A stretch of 64,000 nucleotides of DNA, taken from contig CAJNDS010000084.1 in assembly GCA_905221605.1 (NCBI GenBank), positions 160,001-224,000 on the forward strand, in the 5' to 3' direction. Source of the DNA: Symbiodinium natans. Taxonomy: Eukaryota; Sar; Dinophyceae; Suessiales; Symbiodiniaceae. Made by a program: the position numbers and the translations under genes. This document shows positions 30,219 through 42,513 of this stretch, in pieces; within the stretch, counting starts at the first letter, position 1, and each line of letters begins with the position of its first letter. A model generated the notes under the pieces. It searched no databases. It was not told the DNA's origin and saw only the letters and a list, made by a program, of their open reading frames with translations.

Positions 30219-33200
30219 TCACTGGCTGTGGTCCGAGCATCTTGAGCTTGCAACGCTTGGCATGCGCGACCCGTTCTTGACATTGATGCCCTTGGTCTTT
30301 GCCATCTTGGTCAGCAGCTTCTCCATGCTAGCCAGCCTGTTCTCGACATGCTGCAGCTTCTCTTCCGTGCTCTCTTCCACCTTCCGGTCGTCCTCTGGCC
30401 ACGGAACTGACGGTGCTGTCGGGCCGCCATATCGGAGAATGGAGTCCTCTGTCACCGTGAACTCATTCGCCGGCTCATGAATCTGAATGCCCCCAGCCGG
30501 GCCTGAGTCGCCTTCGTTGAATTCCAGGCGCTCTTCGAAGCTCAGCGCACGGAGGAACTTCGCAAATTGAGCTGTGCGAGCCTCTGCCAGCACGGACACC
30601 ACCACGCCAGCCCGATTGAGTCGAGCAAAGCCGGTCATGTCGGCGAACATGGTGCGGTAGGACTCCACCAGCTGGGCGATCAGGAGGTTCATGAGGAAGA
30701 TGGTGGCTAGTGCCATGAAAAGGGTCAGGCACAAGAAGATGGGAAAGTCTTCCTCGGTCGCGGCGAACCCCGAGGCTGGGAACATCCCGAATGCCATTTG
30801 CACCAGCGCAGCGATCCACGTCGTGGCACCATCAAACTCCACCAAGTCGTGCTGGAAGGAACTCAATGCCGTGGAGAAGACCACAATAAGAAACATCAGC
30901 GCCAGCAGAAAGAGGCAGACCTCCATGGCGACCCAGCCGCAAACCAACAAGAATGCTGACAGCCGCATGGAGAAGACGGTGCAATCGGTCAAGAGCAGCC
31001 AGAACAGTGCCATGCCAACGGCAGAGAAGACGGAGTAGATCCGGATCTCCTCTTCCACTCCGCAATGCGTAGTGAAGAGCAAGTACTGGCTGTTTTTGTC
31101 CATCCACGTGGAAGCGCACCGAAGGATTGGCTCGAAGACAAGCATGAACATCAACACCCAGACCAGGGCGGCCTGACCGAGCTTTTTGGCAGAGGCGAAT
31201 GACTTCGGAATGGGGATGGGCAGAATGGAAGTCCTGATCACCTGACCGCGACGGCATTCGATGGCAACATCCTTCACGAAGCCGTACAGGCCACACAAGC
31301 TTGCAATGTACAGCCAAAGCCGCAGCACACAACGAGCCACGTTTGCCTCGAACACTTCTTCGGCGGCCGTGTGCTCTTTCAGGACGGACTGGCTCACAAA
31401 GAAGAGGCAGAGTGTGAGAAGGAAGTAGCATCTTCGCCAAAGGAAGTGCAAAGCTGCGAAGCGACTCCAAATTAGGTCCGTTGTCAGGGCCACAACAAGA
31501 TGGCTCATGATCTTGGGGTTGTTATACTGCACAAGCCATTGGAGTGTAGGGCTGAATGCGCCCTTGCTGTCCTGCACCAAGTGTTGGATGTAGAGGTTCA
31601 CGCGGCGGCTGCCATCTTTGGTGAGCCGCGAGCGCCAAACCAGACCGTCGAAGAGAGGGATCAGCAGACTGGGGGCGCTCGTGCACATCTTCTGCACAAT
31701 CTCAGGATGGCGAGTGAACAAGGCCTCGCAACCGTAATAGTACACGTCACGGTCGGCCCGGATGGTCAGCAAATCCTCGATGATGGCCCTTGCGCAGTTT
31801 AGACTCCCGCTGTCGATGGCCCAGTACAAAGGCGAGATCGTCTGGGTACCCACAGAGACGCTCAGCACCTCCATGGCCCGTTTCCCACGCGGGGCCACTG
31901 CCACGGCTTGCCGAACAGCGGACTCCTGATTGGTGTTGATCGCCTTCATCACGACTGTCGACCCTTCGAGGATGACGCGGGTCAGGATCTTGGTGATCAG
32001 CGTCAGCGACCACCGGAAAGCTTCAGGCCCCATCCTGTCATGACAGAGGTTGTCGATCGCTTCGCAGTAAGCTTGGACCATGGGTGGGAAGTACTCTGTC
32101 GGCACACCGTATCCCACATGGCGCAAGCCAAGACCTGAGATGTCGTCTACTACGTGCCGCGTGTTCTCGCAGATGTCAATTGTCATCTCCATGATCTTGT
32201 CCGCAATGTAGTACATTCTGGTGGAGGATTGCTTCATGAAGCTCTCGGCACTCGGGGCAAGCTCGAAGAAACGTTGAAAGACCACTTGTCGGGTCCGACT
32301 GATACTGGCCTCGTCCAGGCTGCTCAGCAACTTATTGAGCACTTTGGTGTAGCTCTGAGGCACACCCATCATCTTCTTGAGCATCTTCTCCATGTTTTCC
32401 CAAAACCAGTTCCACGCGACCTCGTGGTCCATGTCCCAATCTTTGGGAACCATTGACCTCAATGAAGCCAACATCACTGCCTTGAACTGCGGAAGGACAA
32501 CCTGACCCCTGTTGTATCTGGAGATGAGAAGAGACAGCACATCACACTCCTCCTGGAGCCGAGTGGTGTTGGCCACATTCGTCGCCATAGCATCGAAGCG
32601 CTCAAGGACGACGTGCATCCACTTGCTGTCCGCGAAGCCCATCACAGCCGCGTTGAAGAGAAACATCTCGTTGAATGTGGTGGGCACCTTTACATCCTTT
32701 ACCTCGCTGAGGACAACGATGTCTGCCGTGTTTCGGGTGTCGTCCTCATCCGACTTGCCCTTGGCCGTCGGGTCCGGCCTCTCGCCAGAGGAGGCAACCG
32801 TGTCCTCCGTGATTTGCCTGTCCTTGTCACCTGACGGCACTGCGATTGCCTCATCTTGCTCTGCCTCGTCTGGAGGTTCCGAGGGCGTGTCGGCATGGCT
32901 GTGGTTGGCAATCTTCCAGCTGCGCTGGATGGTCTTGATGCGCGCGCCCAACTCTTGTCGGCAGTACACGATGGCACCGCCGATGTAGTTCAGCATCGCA
33001 ACGATCCCTGCACGAGCCTCTGGGGCGAATTCCCGGCCCAGCTCAGCATCCATGCTGTTCAGGATGGCCCCTGCGAAGATTGCCAGCCGTGCCGGAGTCA
33101 CTTCGCGATCCAGGTGCTGAAATCCGAGAGTTTCCACCGAAGACTTCAAAGCAAATGGATTGTTACACATGGCGAAGATGTTGCTCAGAAAGTTGGTGAA

Positions 33201-33560
33201 TGTCAGAGCAAAGATTGTTCTTGGGGATGTGAACAGCACACGCATGCCCGGCGCATCTTCGAAGATGGCATCGTAGATGGCCAGGCCCGCAAGTTCGGCA
33301 GAGGTGAACTTGGCAAGGAAGTCCTGCCAACACTGGCGTATCTCTGCTGCCACGGCAGCAGGCAAGCGCAGCTCCTCGAACTCATCCTCATGAACTTGCT
33401 GGTACTTCCGGATGGTTGCATCGTTGATCTCGGCGTCGGCGAGATTCTGGACGTCTTCGGTGAACTCGGAGTCTTCCTCTGTCGCTTCCTGGTCTTCTTC
33501 CACGTCGCAATGCTCCGTCACCTCCATGTCCTCGACAGAGTCGGTCATCGGACACAGCAC
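30219..33560 (-). CDS. Globin-domain TRP/polycystin-like ion channel, copy 2
   Basis: An uninterrupted frame of 1113 codons, paralog of 19002-22376 on the same strand at a constant offset of 11214 bp through the shared region. The architecture is the same: acidic N-terminus, globin-like domain with the LGFQH ligand motif, disordered linker, half-globin lacking His, second full globin-like domain with LGLRHVGYGVP, ankyrin-type helices, channel domain and C-terminal coiled coil. From about residue 320 to the C-terminus it is almost identical to copy 1 apart from one divergent patch. The acidic N-terminus and linker differ by several short indels, and the last ten residues differ completely. Ion selectivity cannot be read with certainty; the short FGM pore sequence lacks a cluster of acidic residues. 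Both copies keep intact frames, so both are probably expressed. Confidence 0.82.
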   Translation of the reverse strand: MLCPMTDSVEDMEVTEHCDVEEDQEATEEDSEFTEDVQNLADAEINDATIRKYQQVHEDEFEELRLPAAVAAEIRQCWQDFLAKFTSAELAGLAIYDAIFEDAPGMRVLFTSPRTIFALTFTNFLSNIFAMCNNPFALKSSVETLGFQHLDREVTPARLAIFAGAILNSMDAELGREFAPEARAGIVAMLNYIGGAIVYCRQELGARIKTIQRSWKIANHSHADTPSEPPDEAEQDEAIAVPSGDKDRQITEDTVASSGERPDPTAKGKSDEDDTRNTADIVVLSEVKDVKVPTTFNEMFLFNAAVMGFADSKWMHVVLERFDAMATNVANTTRLQEECDVLSLLISRYNRGQVVLPQFKAVMLASLRSMVPKDWDMDHEVAWNWFWENMEKMLKKMMGVPQSYTKVLNKLLSSLDEASISRTRQVVFQRFFELAPSAESFMKQSSTRMYYIADKIMEMTIDICENTRHVVDDISGLGLRHVGYGVPTEYFPPMVQAYCEAIDNLCHDRMGPEAFRWSLTLITKILTRVILEGSTVVMKAINTNQESAVRQAVAVAPRGKRAMEVLSVSVGTQTISPLYWAIDSGSLNCARAIIEDLLTIRADRDVYYYGCEALFTRHPEIVQKMCTSAPSLLIPLFDGLVWRSRLTKDGSRRVNLYIQHLVQDSKGAFSPTLQWLVQYNNPKIMSHLVVALTTDLIWSRFAALHFLWRRCYFLLTLCLFFVSQSVLKEHTAAEEVFEANVARCVLRLWLYIASLCGLYGFVKDVAIECRRGQVIRTSILPIPIPKSFASAKKLGQAALVWVLMFMLVFEPILRCASTWMDKNSQYLLFTTHCGVEEEIRIYSVFSAVGMALFWLLLTDCTVFSMRLSAFLLVCGWVAMEVCLFLLALMFLIVVFSTALSSFQHDLVEFDGATTWIAALVQMAFGMFPASGFAATEEDFPIFLCLTLFMALATIFLMNLLIAQLVESYRTMFADMTGFARLNRAGVVVSVLAEARTAQFAKFLRALSFEERLEFNEGDSGPAGGIQIHEPANEFTVTEDSILRYGGPTAPSVPWPEDDRKVEESTEEKLQHVENRLASMEKLLTKMAKTKGINVKNGSRMPSVASSRCSDHSQ

Positions 33561-34566
33561 CGGGTGTTGGATATGCAGAGCAGCCTACCAATATATTACA
33601 GGAGGCCCCCAGCCCCGCTCACAGAAAAAGGAACTTGAGCCATAGAGATAATCATACAGTCGAACAAAATGTCTCAACCTACTTTGAAACCCTGGTTCTG
33701 AAGCAACCGGGGCTGACAGCTCGCTAGATCCAAGCGCCGTTTTTTTCCCCTCTCCGTCTCGGAGGGCCACCGCGTCTTCGGGCTGGCTTGCGTAATCCCT
33801 GCAAGGGAATTTTGAGGGCCTGGCTACGGTTGTAGGCTTTAATATGTTCATGACTGCTTAAAGACTTTGGTTCAGGGTTTTTGGGGGTCGCGACAGAAAG
33901 ATGCAGGTTTATATAGGACGGCCAATGAGGTCGTCGAAGTTCGCGGGTGGCTTTCAGCTTTGAGGAGGAATCTTGAGTTCAAGGTCCTTGTTTGGGGCCG
34001 TTCTTGCAAGGCGTGTCTTGCAAGCATTGGAAATGGCTAAACTGGGGGAATGCGTATGTAAATACTCCTCCAAAAGATCTGCAGAGTTACAGTGCCCTAT
34101 AAGCCATTCAAGGATTCCATCCGCTCAGCTCAGCAGATCCGTAAGCGCCTGTACATCTTGTTAATGGTATGCATTACATTCAGGTATATTCAGTTAGTAC
34201 TTGTTTTCGGCTGTCACATCGGGACCGTTCTGAATGAAAAAGGTCCAAGCCCGAATCAAAATTCGGTGGTATCTTGGGTCTTTCTTGTATCCAAGCCAAC
34301 ATCAAACCGACTTGTAGCCGAATCAAAAATGTTCGAGACCAGCGAATTGTTCGTAATGAGCATCGCTAGCTTCATTCGGAATGTTAGAAGACAGAATATC
34401 TTGTGAGCCTCGTTCGATCTCGTTCGTAATTTGATTTGATCAGGAACTAAAAAGTTTCTGGTAAGAAAGCCGTGGGCTTCGTTTGCAACTCCCCCACTTG
34501 TGTCTGTTGGCAGTACAAGTGGAACTTGGGAAGGGGAGGTGTAGCATGGCTGCTAGTTGCTGCTAG

Positions 34567-34920
34567 TTTTTCTAGCCGACTCGAAAAAACATACTTGGAA
34601 CCCAACATGGCTCCCAAACTCGAGCCGGCGCAACTGAGCAAAAAAAGCCTGTATCAGCTCGACAACGAAAGAATTCTTGACTCACCAGGGTGGTCAAACT
34701 CGTGCGGCTCGCCAAACAAACATAAAACACATTCTGGAACTATGGCCCTCCAGCTCTGTATGCGTAAACATTTTTCGAGCCGGCTCGAAGATATCTGAAA
34801 TTTCTGACCGACCATGGGCCATAGATTCCAGGAATTTCTTTGGCCTGGCCTGACAAGGGCTGTAGATTTCGGGACCTTCCAGCTGAAAGTGTTGGACCCT
34901 TTTTGAGCCGGCTCGAATAA
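34567..34920. repeat. Second cluster of the GAGCCGGCTC palindrome
   Basis: Four versions of the palindrome found at 26157-26640: near 34567 (CTAGCCGACTCG), 34616 (CTCGAGCCGGCGC), 34771 (TTCGAGCCGGCTCGAA, intact 16-mer) and 34903 (TTGAGCCGGCTCGAA). The spacer sequence does not obviously match the first cluster, so the palindrome itself is the conserved part. Confidence 0.8.
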
Positions 34921-35786
34921 AATCAGTTTTTTCAATCACAGTGAAGTGTAATTGAGCGTGCGTAGAAATACAGTATTTCAGATACGAGCAGATGTGCAAC
35001 CGGCTAGGGGTCCACTTTTATTTATATGGTCATGTCCTAGCCAAAAAATATGTTTACGTTCTTCAACCATTACTATGGTCATTGAGCCGTTTCCCGAAGC
35101 AGGGTACAGTGCAACAAAACGCTGTCTGATCAGAAGTCGATTCAGTGTATTTAATAGTGTGACATGCGAGTTCCATGCCTTCAAGGGCTTCAGTTTCGGA
35201 CATGTGATAAACTGCAGAAGCTATTTCTGATACTTAGAAAGTAAAAACCCACCGACTTAACAAATTCAACCCATGAAAAAGCTTAGCTAGTTTCAGTCAC
35301 ATGCAGCACCTCCAGTTTTCTTACTTATGCTGATTGGAATATGTGAGATGCATTTCTTCATTAAACGACCTTCGAACTCAGCTAACGAAGATAGGAAAAA
35401 GGTTGCTTTTGTGATCCATCCTTGAGCCAGTTTTTTTGTGAACCTTGAAGGGGAGATGGGATATTCAGGCTTGGATTAAATCACTGTATAAGCAATAAGT
35501 GGCGATCGGCGCCCGACTATGATTATTGTAGCTTCCTCCTTCAGCCAATTCAATACTATAAAGCATCTACACATTTCTCGTTTCAGCATTATAACTCGCC
35601 TCGAATGACTCTAATGTGTTCGCTAAAGTTGCTAAACCACTCTGCAAGCAAAACGCACACTTCAGAAATAGGTCCAAGAATGTTGGGAAAACGCCATTCT
35701 ATAAATGGTTTTGGGTTGTCATTACTTACACTTGAACGGTTGCTTCAAGACATGAATTTCTGTAGTTCGTTAGGGAGTTCGCAGCA

Positions 35787-36347
35787 GTGCCAAGGCAGAT
35801 GAGCCCAACAAAATTAAACGTATCCGGGGTGGTAGATCCAAGGTCTGAAGGAACATCGGTGCGGTTATGCTTTGTATCACGTTCCAAGGACCCATTTCTG
35901 GCCATGATACAGTACCATGTGCGCACATACGGTTTGTGGAAGCCTGGAAACATCGGGACCTCACCGCATTTGGTGGCTCTGACAAGCACCTTGATGTATA
36001 ACGCTAAAACTGCGGTCGATCTTTGGGAGGAGAAGACATCTGCACCTGTGTATTTATATACAACTATATACATATACATATATATATACATATATTTACA
36101 TATATGTCTTTATATGTACGAATATGTGGCAGCCCCAGTTTCGAACAACGTCCGTGTGACTGTGGGGATCATGTCGGGAGCAGGCAGAGTTGGATTACGC
36201 AAGCAGCCTGCATCTGAGCGCGCTGAGCCGTCGGAGGGCGAGCACTCGCCTGTGTTCAAAATTTCTTCTGCACGCAACTATATTGCCGTCTTGTGCAGCC
36301 AACGGTCATGGAAGACATACAAGGACTGCGGAGACTGGACCCTGTGA
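35787..36347 (+). CDS. Hypothetical ORF, 186 codons
   Basis: The first 95 residues (MSPTKLNVSGVVDP..., SRSKDPFLAMIQYHVRTYG) look protein-like, but the frame then reads through an AT-dinucleotide tract (36058-36112) as Tyr-Ile repeats. If real, the coding part probably ends near 36050 at a splice site. No family recognised. Confidence 0.2.
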   Translation: MPRQMSPTKLNVSGVVDPRSEGTSVRLCFVSRSKDPFLAMIQYHVRTYGLWKPGNIGTSPHLVALTSTLMYNAKTAVDLWEEKTSAPVYLYTTIYIYIYIYIYLHICLYMYEYVAAPVSNNVRVTVGIMSGAGRVGLRKQPASERAEPSEGEHSPVFKISSARNYIAVLCSQRSWKTYKDCGDWTL

Positions 36348-38662
36348 TTGCAGGATGTTTCGACAGCCTATTGGCCTACTGATGCCTACTGTGCCACCAC
36401 AATCCTCGAACTGCAAGCCTACATGGGGACCCTTCCGGAGATCGTAAGGGGACCGGAACTTTTCATACTCATGCAATAAACAGAACGACTACATAGCTGA
36501 CATAGCTCGGGGCAGTGCCCTGAAGGAAATATAGAAGACTACCCCAAAAGGTTACAGGCTACTAAATCGACTACTAAGACTCACATCTGGAAGGCGAAGC
36601 GAGCAACCAAAAACTGGAAGTGCTTGTATCCTGCAAGTTTTGGAATTTCCTCAATCACGAGATCCTCTTCACAATTGTGCAGCCCTTGGCATAAAGAGTT
36701 GGTGCTGCTTTGATGCCGTCGATGCGCGATCATTCCCTGTGCTGGGCGGATCGTCTTTTAGCGAACACAGGCACATATAGTGCCACAAGGTTGTGACGCC
36801 ACATCTCCTACTAGTATGAGGTTTGAGACCGTACATGTCCTGAGACGCCCAATTCAAAAAATGTTGGCCGTGCTCCGCCCAGCAAGCCATAGGCCATAGA
36901 TTGCGCAGCAGAAAGCCGATCAAGCTCCCATTGAGGAGCTCAAGAATGCAGCAGGTCATGTACCCTGGACAAAGTTCGCTGACGCTTGAGGTGTCCTAAT
37001 CTCGGCATCGATTATGTAGATGTTCCACGGTCAGTTTTCAGTCGCTTGTGGCTGTTTACCAAAAAAAGCCAGCCACAGAACTTTGTCCCGGGCTTCTAGG
37101 GTAGTAGCCGCACCTTGCTACTCTGAGCAATGTGACTTCCCACACCTCTTGCATGTGACCTTCAGTTCACAAAGCGCTAAATGCTTCCTTCCCACTGTGC
37201 TGGATCTGAGGTCCTCTTGTCGTGGTAGACCAACTACTTACAAGGCCGTTTCCGCAGCTTAGTCAGAAAACACAACAGGCCCTTTTGCCCCCACGGGCGC
37301 TTGGAACCGAGGACATTAAAATGGAATGCTTGGCATTTGCAACCATCGAAGGTCGCCCGAGCAGTTCATTCACCCGCGTGGAAACATAAAAGAACATGTG
37401 CCACATGTGCATGCATGCGCCATGACTGAGCGACGGGTTTGTTCGGGGCATACCCTCGTTTTGTGGCGTCCACACGCCATCACCCAGAGCCCCACAAGCG
37501 GTTTTTCCTGTGAGCCTGGGACAAAAGTTGGCGACGCAGCTTGGCTGCATGGATCGGTGATTGCCTCCAATGGTTGTATTGTGTTGGTGCGTTTTTCTCA
37601 CATGTATGTGTTCATCTTGATGTATACAGATACAAGGAGAGGCCCTCCAGTTATCAATGTATACTGATAATACTCACCATGTTCTACGTTCTCTAACAGC
37701 GTTATGAATTTCGTGTATGCTGTGTTTTGAGTTGCATAACTTGACATGAACATGTACATAACTACGTTCTGAAACCCATTAACCGCTTCACAAGGGTAAA
37801 CCTGCTCTGGTTGTTAAGCAAAACATGACACATGGACATGGCATAACATAGTTGGCAACACGGGCAAACTGAAATAGCGATAGCCAAGCAAACAACTGGC
37901 TGGTTGAAGCTGTATTTACAAGCACACATCAAATTAAACAAACCATTTGACAAATTCTGTATCTTGAGTTCAGCGTAACTTTAGTCTATTTTTGGGTGCC
38001 TCTCCTTGTGCGCGCATGTCCACAGCATGTGTGCTTACGAAAATGCAGTCTACATTGATTCTACATTCTCGCATACAATCTCCTCAACATGTATCACCGA
38101 TAGAGGCCCGCAGCCAATGCGATCGCCAGGGCCCAGCGGAGGGACCTGCAGGGTTAGTTTAGGTTCTGCCCTTTGAGCCGATGTTGGGGGTGTTTGGGCT
38201 CGGGGCTTTCAGGGATTTGTTTGAGCTTTAGCTGACCCCCATCTCTAGTAAAACAGTAGCCCGCTTTGTCAGGCCCCAGTTCTTGTCGGCTCCAACAAGC
38301 CTGACCTAGTGACCAACGAAACGTTAAGTACAGCAAGCACCCTATTGGCTGAAGCCTTGGGGTTGCGCATTCGGAAGTTTACTGGATGGACAACCATGCC
38401 TGGCATCCAGAAACACGCTCGTGCACAAGAGCCATCTGTGGTATCTGTGACTGTATGATGCAGTCCGGTCGGCGCACCCGAAACCTGGAATTTAAGTCAG
38501 CTACTCTATTTGCATAGCAACTGTCATGGTACTGACTATGTTTTGCGCTTTTCTGGCTCAACAGAAATTCGGGGCACAACGGCCTCGGAGGGCTAGCGAA
38601 GTCCAGGGCAATCGCATCCTTGAATCCTTCAACTGATAGAAGAAGGCGAGAGCTGGAAAGAC

Positions 38663-38690
38663 AGAGACAGAGAGAGAGAGAGAGAGAGAG
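38663..38690 (+). repeat. GA microsatellite
   Basis: About 12 GA units within a purine-rich stretch. Confidence 0.9.
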
Positions 38691-39349
38691 CGAAAGAGAT
38701 GGAGAGACAAAGAGGAAAGCATTGCACATGCCCGCACATCGGTCACCCCTGCGCTGCTACAGAAGCTCACAGATGCCAACGTTTGCTTCTGCGCACTGGT
38801 GGACCGATAGTCTCGTTAAATCTGACCGAAGCCCGCGGGCCCAAGGCGTATCAGAAAGTTTCTCACTCCAACCCTGATCTCCCGCAGCCCGAGAAACAAA
38901 GAGCCATCGGGGATCCACTCCTAGTGGTATAAGTAGGGACCCACTGCTAGCCAAGGGACCCTTACAAACCCCTTGAAGCCCCCCAAGCCCACCTCACTGC
39001 CAAGAAGGAAGGATCGTACCCAAGGTTTGGGCTTGAGGTCAATAATGCTCTGGCTACAGGCTGCGAGATGACCGAAAGTGCAGCACGCGCTGCACCGTGG
39101 TCGCAGATGTTGTGCCCGGCTGTCAATGGCCTCTCAACCCTTGCAAATCCTTTGCTGAGAGTTGCGGGATCTCCTTGTCCTTATGTACCCTTCAGGGGAC
39201 CCCTGCAACCCCCGTCAGGGCCCTTCTGCAAACTACAAGAACCAGTCTCACAGCGATAAATCGGCGATGATCAGTGTCATCAGTCGGTCCCATGAAGTGT
39301 TCGGTGGTATTGTGGACATGAGCTTGCTTTTCTGACGCAGTCTTAGATG

Positions 39350-39890
39350 AAACGCTGTTGTCGTGGTTGTTGTCGTGGTTCTGGTTCTGGTTCCGGTTCT
39401 TGTTCTGGTGGTGGCGGTGGTGGTGGTGGTGGTGTGGTGGCGGTGGCGGTGGCGGTGGCGGTGGCGGTGTTGTGGTTGTGGTGGTGGTTGTGGTTACGGT
39501 TGTGGTTGCGGTTGTGGCTATGGTTGTGCTTGTGCTTGTGCTTGTGCTTGTGCTTGTGCTTGTGCTTGTGCTGGTGCTTGTGGTGGTGGTGGTGGTGGTG
39601 GTGGTGGTGGTGGTTGTGGTGGTGGTGCTGGGGGTGGTGGTGGTGGTGGTGGTGGTTGTGGTGGCGGTGGCTGTGGTGGCTGTGGTTGCTGTGTTGGTTG
39701 TGTGTTGGTTGTGGGGGTTGTGGTCTTGGTCGTGGTCGTGGTTGGTTGTGGTGTTTGTTGTTGTGGTTGTGGTGGTGTGATTGTGGTTGTAGGTGTTGTT
39801 GTTGGGTGTTGTTGGCTGTTGTTGTTGGTGGTTGTTGTTGGCTGTTGTTGGTGGTGCTGCTGCTGCACACCTAGACCCACACCCACACCT
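39350..39890 (+). repeat. GTG/GTT compound trinucleotide and hexanucleotide satellite
   Basis: A T+G-only stretch: GGTTCT units, GTGGCG units, GGTTGTGGTTAC, seven or more GTGCTT hexamers (about 39526-39575), long GTG tracts (about 39578-39660) and GTTGTT tracts. All six frames look open because the repeat avoids stops. Confidence 0.93.
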
Positions 39891-39899
39891 GCGCACTAG

Positions 39900-42500
39900 G
39901 CATAGACGTACCTATGGATACAATCGCATGACCAGAGTCGGCCTTCGTCAACGCCAGGCGAGGAATGATCCGAGCCTCTGTCGTGGCTGCAGCCGTGTGC
40001 GAGGGATCATATTGGCGGCATCTGGAGTTAGGAAGGCGAACAGAAAATGCTAATGCAGAGGAGGGGTGGCATGTGTCCGGCGAAAATATTCGGTCTCTCG
40101 GCAGAGACACTTTGCATACACCCGTGAAAACAAAACGCCATCGACATATCCTTCTGCAATGTCTGGCCTTCATACAGTATTGTTCGACACTATATACATG
40201 ATTGGGATGTGAAAGCTGCGAGCCCCGCAAGCCTCTAACTTACTGCCAGGATCTGCCAGAGTGCTCTGATTCGTGTCGTTCGCTTGAAGGTGACCAAGCA
40301 GGCTGTCCACCACAGACGACTGCTCACTCCCGGCCTGCCGAACTGCGGCGAACTTCGCCGGTGCAAGAATTCTCGTGTGAACGCAACTCGTGCTTGGTTC
40401 AGCTAACATGCTCTGAAGTCACGCAAGCGAACAAATGTAGGTATCGAAATTCCTGCTTGCCATATGTTGCTGTGGAACTCTTGGCAGGGTGCCGTTAACA
40501 GTCCAGAGTAATTACAAGTAGTGCGAGATCGCATGCTTGACTGTTGTATGTGATTCTTTCGGCCCTTGGGGGTCCAGTCAACCAGGCACCATGAGGACGC
40601 CAAGGCCGGTCGCTGTCACATGATCGGTACAAGTGCGGCTGTACAACCCAGGTCTTCCCAAGCACATGAGGAACATTCGAACGCCTCGCAGGGCTGACCA
40701 CTTCAAATCGCCACTATGGTTTAGGGCTTGAGGAGTGTGGGGGCAAAGGGTCCCCTGATGCCAGAGCCTGCATGGAGAACAGACAGCAAGACGACACGAT
40801 GAAGCCCTCAAGAGCCACGATAGATAAAAGCATCCCCTAGACCTCCAAGTCTCCAAGTCCCGAAAGCCGCAAGCCTGAATGACAGCTTGCTCTTCCTTTT
40901 CTGAGCGTTGCATGATCTAAGCAATTCTCGGGAGTCCGTTTTGCCCAGCCACGCTACTAAACAACCGCTAAACCCAACTGCTCGCCTGCGACGTCTGAGA
41001 CGTGCTGCCCAGAGGTTCGCGGGAGGTCAGGGCAAACTGAGCCCTGCGCCAGGTTTAGTTAGGAATCGGGGAGGTTCAGGATATTTCCGGCATCAAGGCC
41101 GGGGTTGCAAGCTTTTGGTCTCTGTTTCTGATGTTTTCGGGTCCAGCACGCTTGTTGTCTGACGGAGGCTAGCCGCCAGCCAAGACTGTGAACCCTTCCG
41201 CAACTAAGGATCCCATCCCCAGCATGGGCCTGCAATGTCTTGGTACTTCTACCACGTTCTTTCAACAGGCGTTCCACCACGATGATATCAATCGGGATTG
41301 AGAGTGTGCGATTGTGTGTAGCTCAGGCGCTTTAGCCGTGCATAATTTTGCTTGGTGGATTTTACTATAGTACTTCCAGCAGCTCCCACCGGGCCCACCG
41401 GGTCTTCAAGAACACCTTGGCTTTCGGATTCGGGCTTGCCCACGACCACACAGCGCATCCTACTAAACATCGGTGTGAGCCCGAAGCCCAAGTCACCTTA
41501 AACTGCCGAGCCCTGAAACTTCAGTTCCTGGCATCAGGCATGCTGAGGCTACAGAACCTCAACATGCCCAGGCACTACCACCGATTCCTGAGAGCACACG
41601 TACCGCTCTCGGCCCTGCCGTAGCTTCAGTCGAAATATGTTCTCCCAGCGGTCCCAGCGTGATCTATGCCTCTCTGAACCAACTAACCAACGACAAGATC
41701 CCTGAGGACCCAGCGTGACCACATGACTAAGGCATATTTGTGAGGGCCCGAAGAACGTCAAAGGGATATGACATCGGATATGACATGATATGCGAGGCCT
41801 TAAGCTGGTGGAGGGAGTCGACCCCACTTCTGGGATGCTGCGTTCAGCCACATTCGTCGGCGCCCTGGCCAGTTGGCCGCTGATGGAGAAACTCAGGAAG
41901 GTTTGGGAGCTGATGGGGGGGGTAACTGGGGGTAACTGACCGAACCCTCAGAAGAGAGCTACGCAAATGGATCTAGCTGCCATAGCACCACACCGTGCTG
42001 AACATCATGACGGACCTCTGTATGCTCAAGTCAAGCCATACCCGAAATCACCCGACAACCTTTCACGCATGAAACCTAAATCCCCCTGCAACTCTGTCCC
42101 ACATAACATCAGAAAATAAGATCGAAGACAGTCCGACCATCTACGCCATATTCCCCACACCGACAAAAAACAAAAGCCAAGGAGCAAAGTGCCCTCTTCA
42201 GAGGTGCTGGCCGCCGAAGTACTTGTCGATGTGTCTGGAGGGTTGCACCTGTGTGGTCGGCTTTGTGCTTCTTGATGCATATGACTGGCGTTAAAGCCGG
42301 AGAGGATCCACCACACAGTGGGAAAACCAGCCGTTGGAGGACCAATGCAAGTCAACGACAAAGTCACAGGTACTCGCAAGAATAACGGCCCTATGTTTGA
42401 TAGTTGACTGTGTCACGTGATATCGTGCGAAACTCAACTTGCTCTCAAAGTGCACACGTGGCACGAGTCTTGGAGTTCCTTCTCGCTCCTGGGAACGTGG
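39900..42500. other. Gene-poor stretch
   Basis: No recognisable domain or convincing splice pattern; scattered CCCTAA-like words only. Confidence 0.4.
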
Positions 42501-42513
42501 AAGAGGTCGTAAC

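Larger units (their letters stand above)
33561..38662. other. Unassigned stretch with lower G+C
   Basis: No domain was recognised. It holds a second palindrome cluster (34567-34920), an AT-rich palindromic tract (36058-36112) and one moderately convincing open frame (35787-36347 plus). Stops are frequent elsewhere. Confidence 0.45.

Noticed and set aside
19002-33560. Second channel copy as a pure assembly duplicate
   Set aside because: The copies differ in N-terminus, C-terminus, one internal patch and both flanks, so they are distinct loci.
33634-33642. Relict spliced-leader end (TGGCTCAAG on the minus strand, 74 bp upstream of channel copy 2)
   Set aside because: Only nine bases match the DinoSL 3' end; the next bases fit poorly and the same 9-mer class occurs elsewhere by chance. 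Copy 1 has no counterpart.
39192-39899. Thr/His/Pro and Val/Gly repeat proteins
   Set aside because: Translations of the GTG/GTT satellite in every frame.
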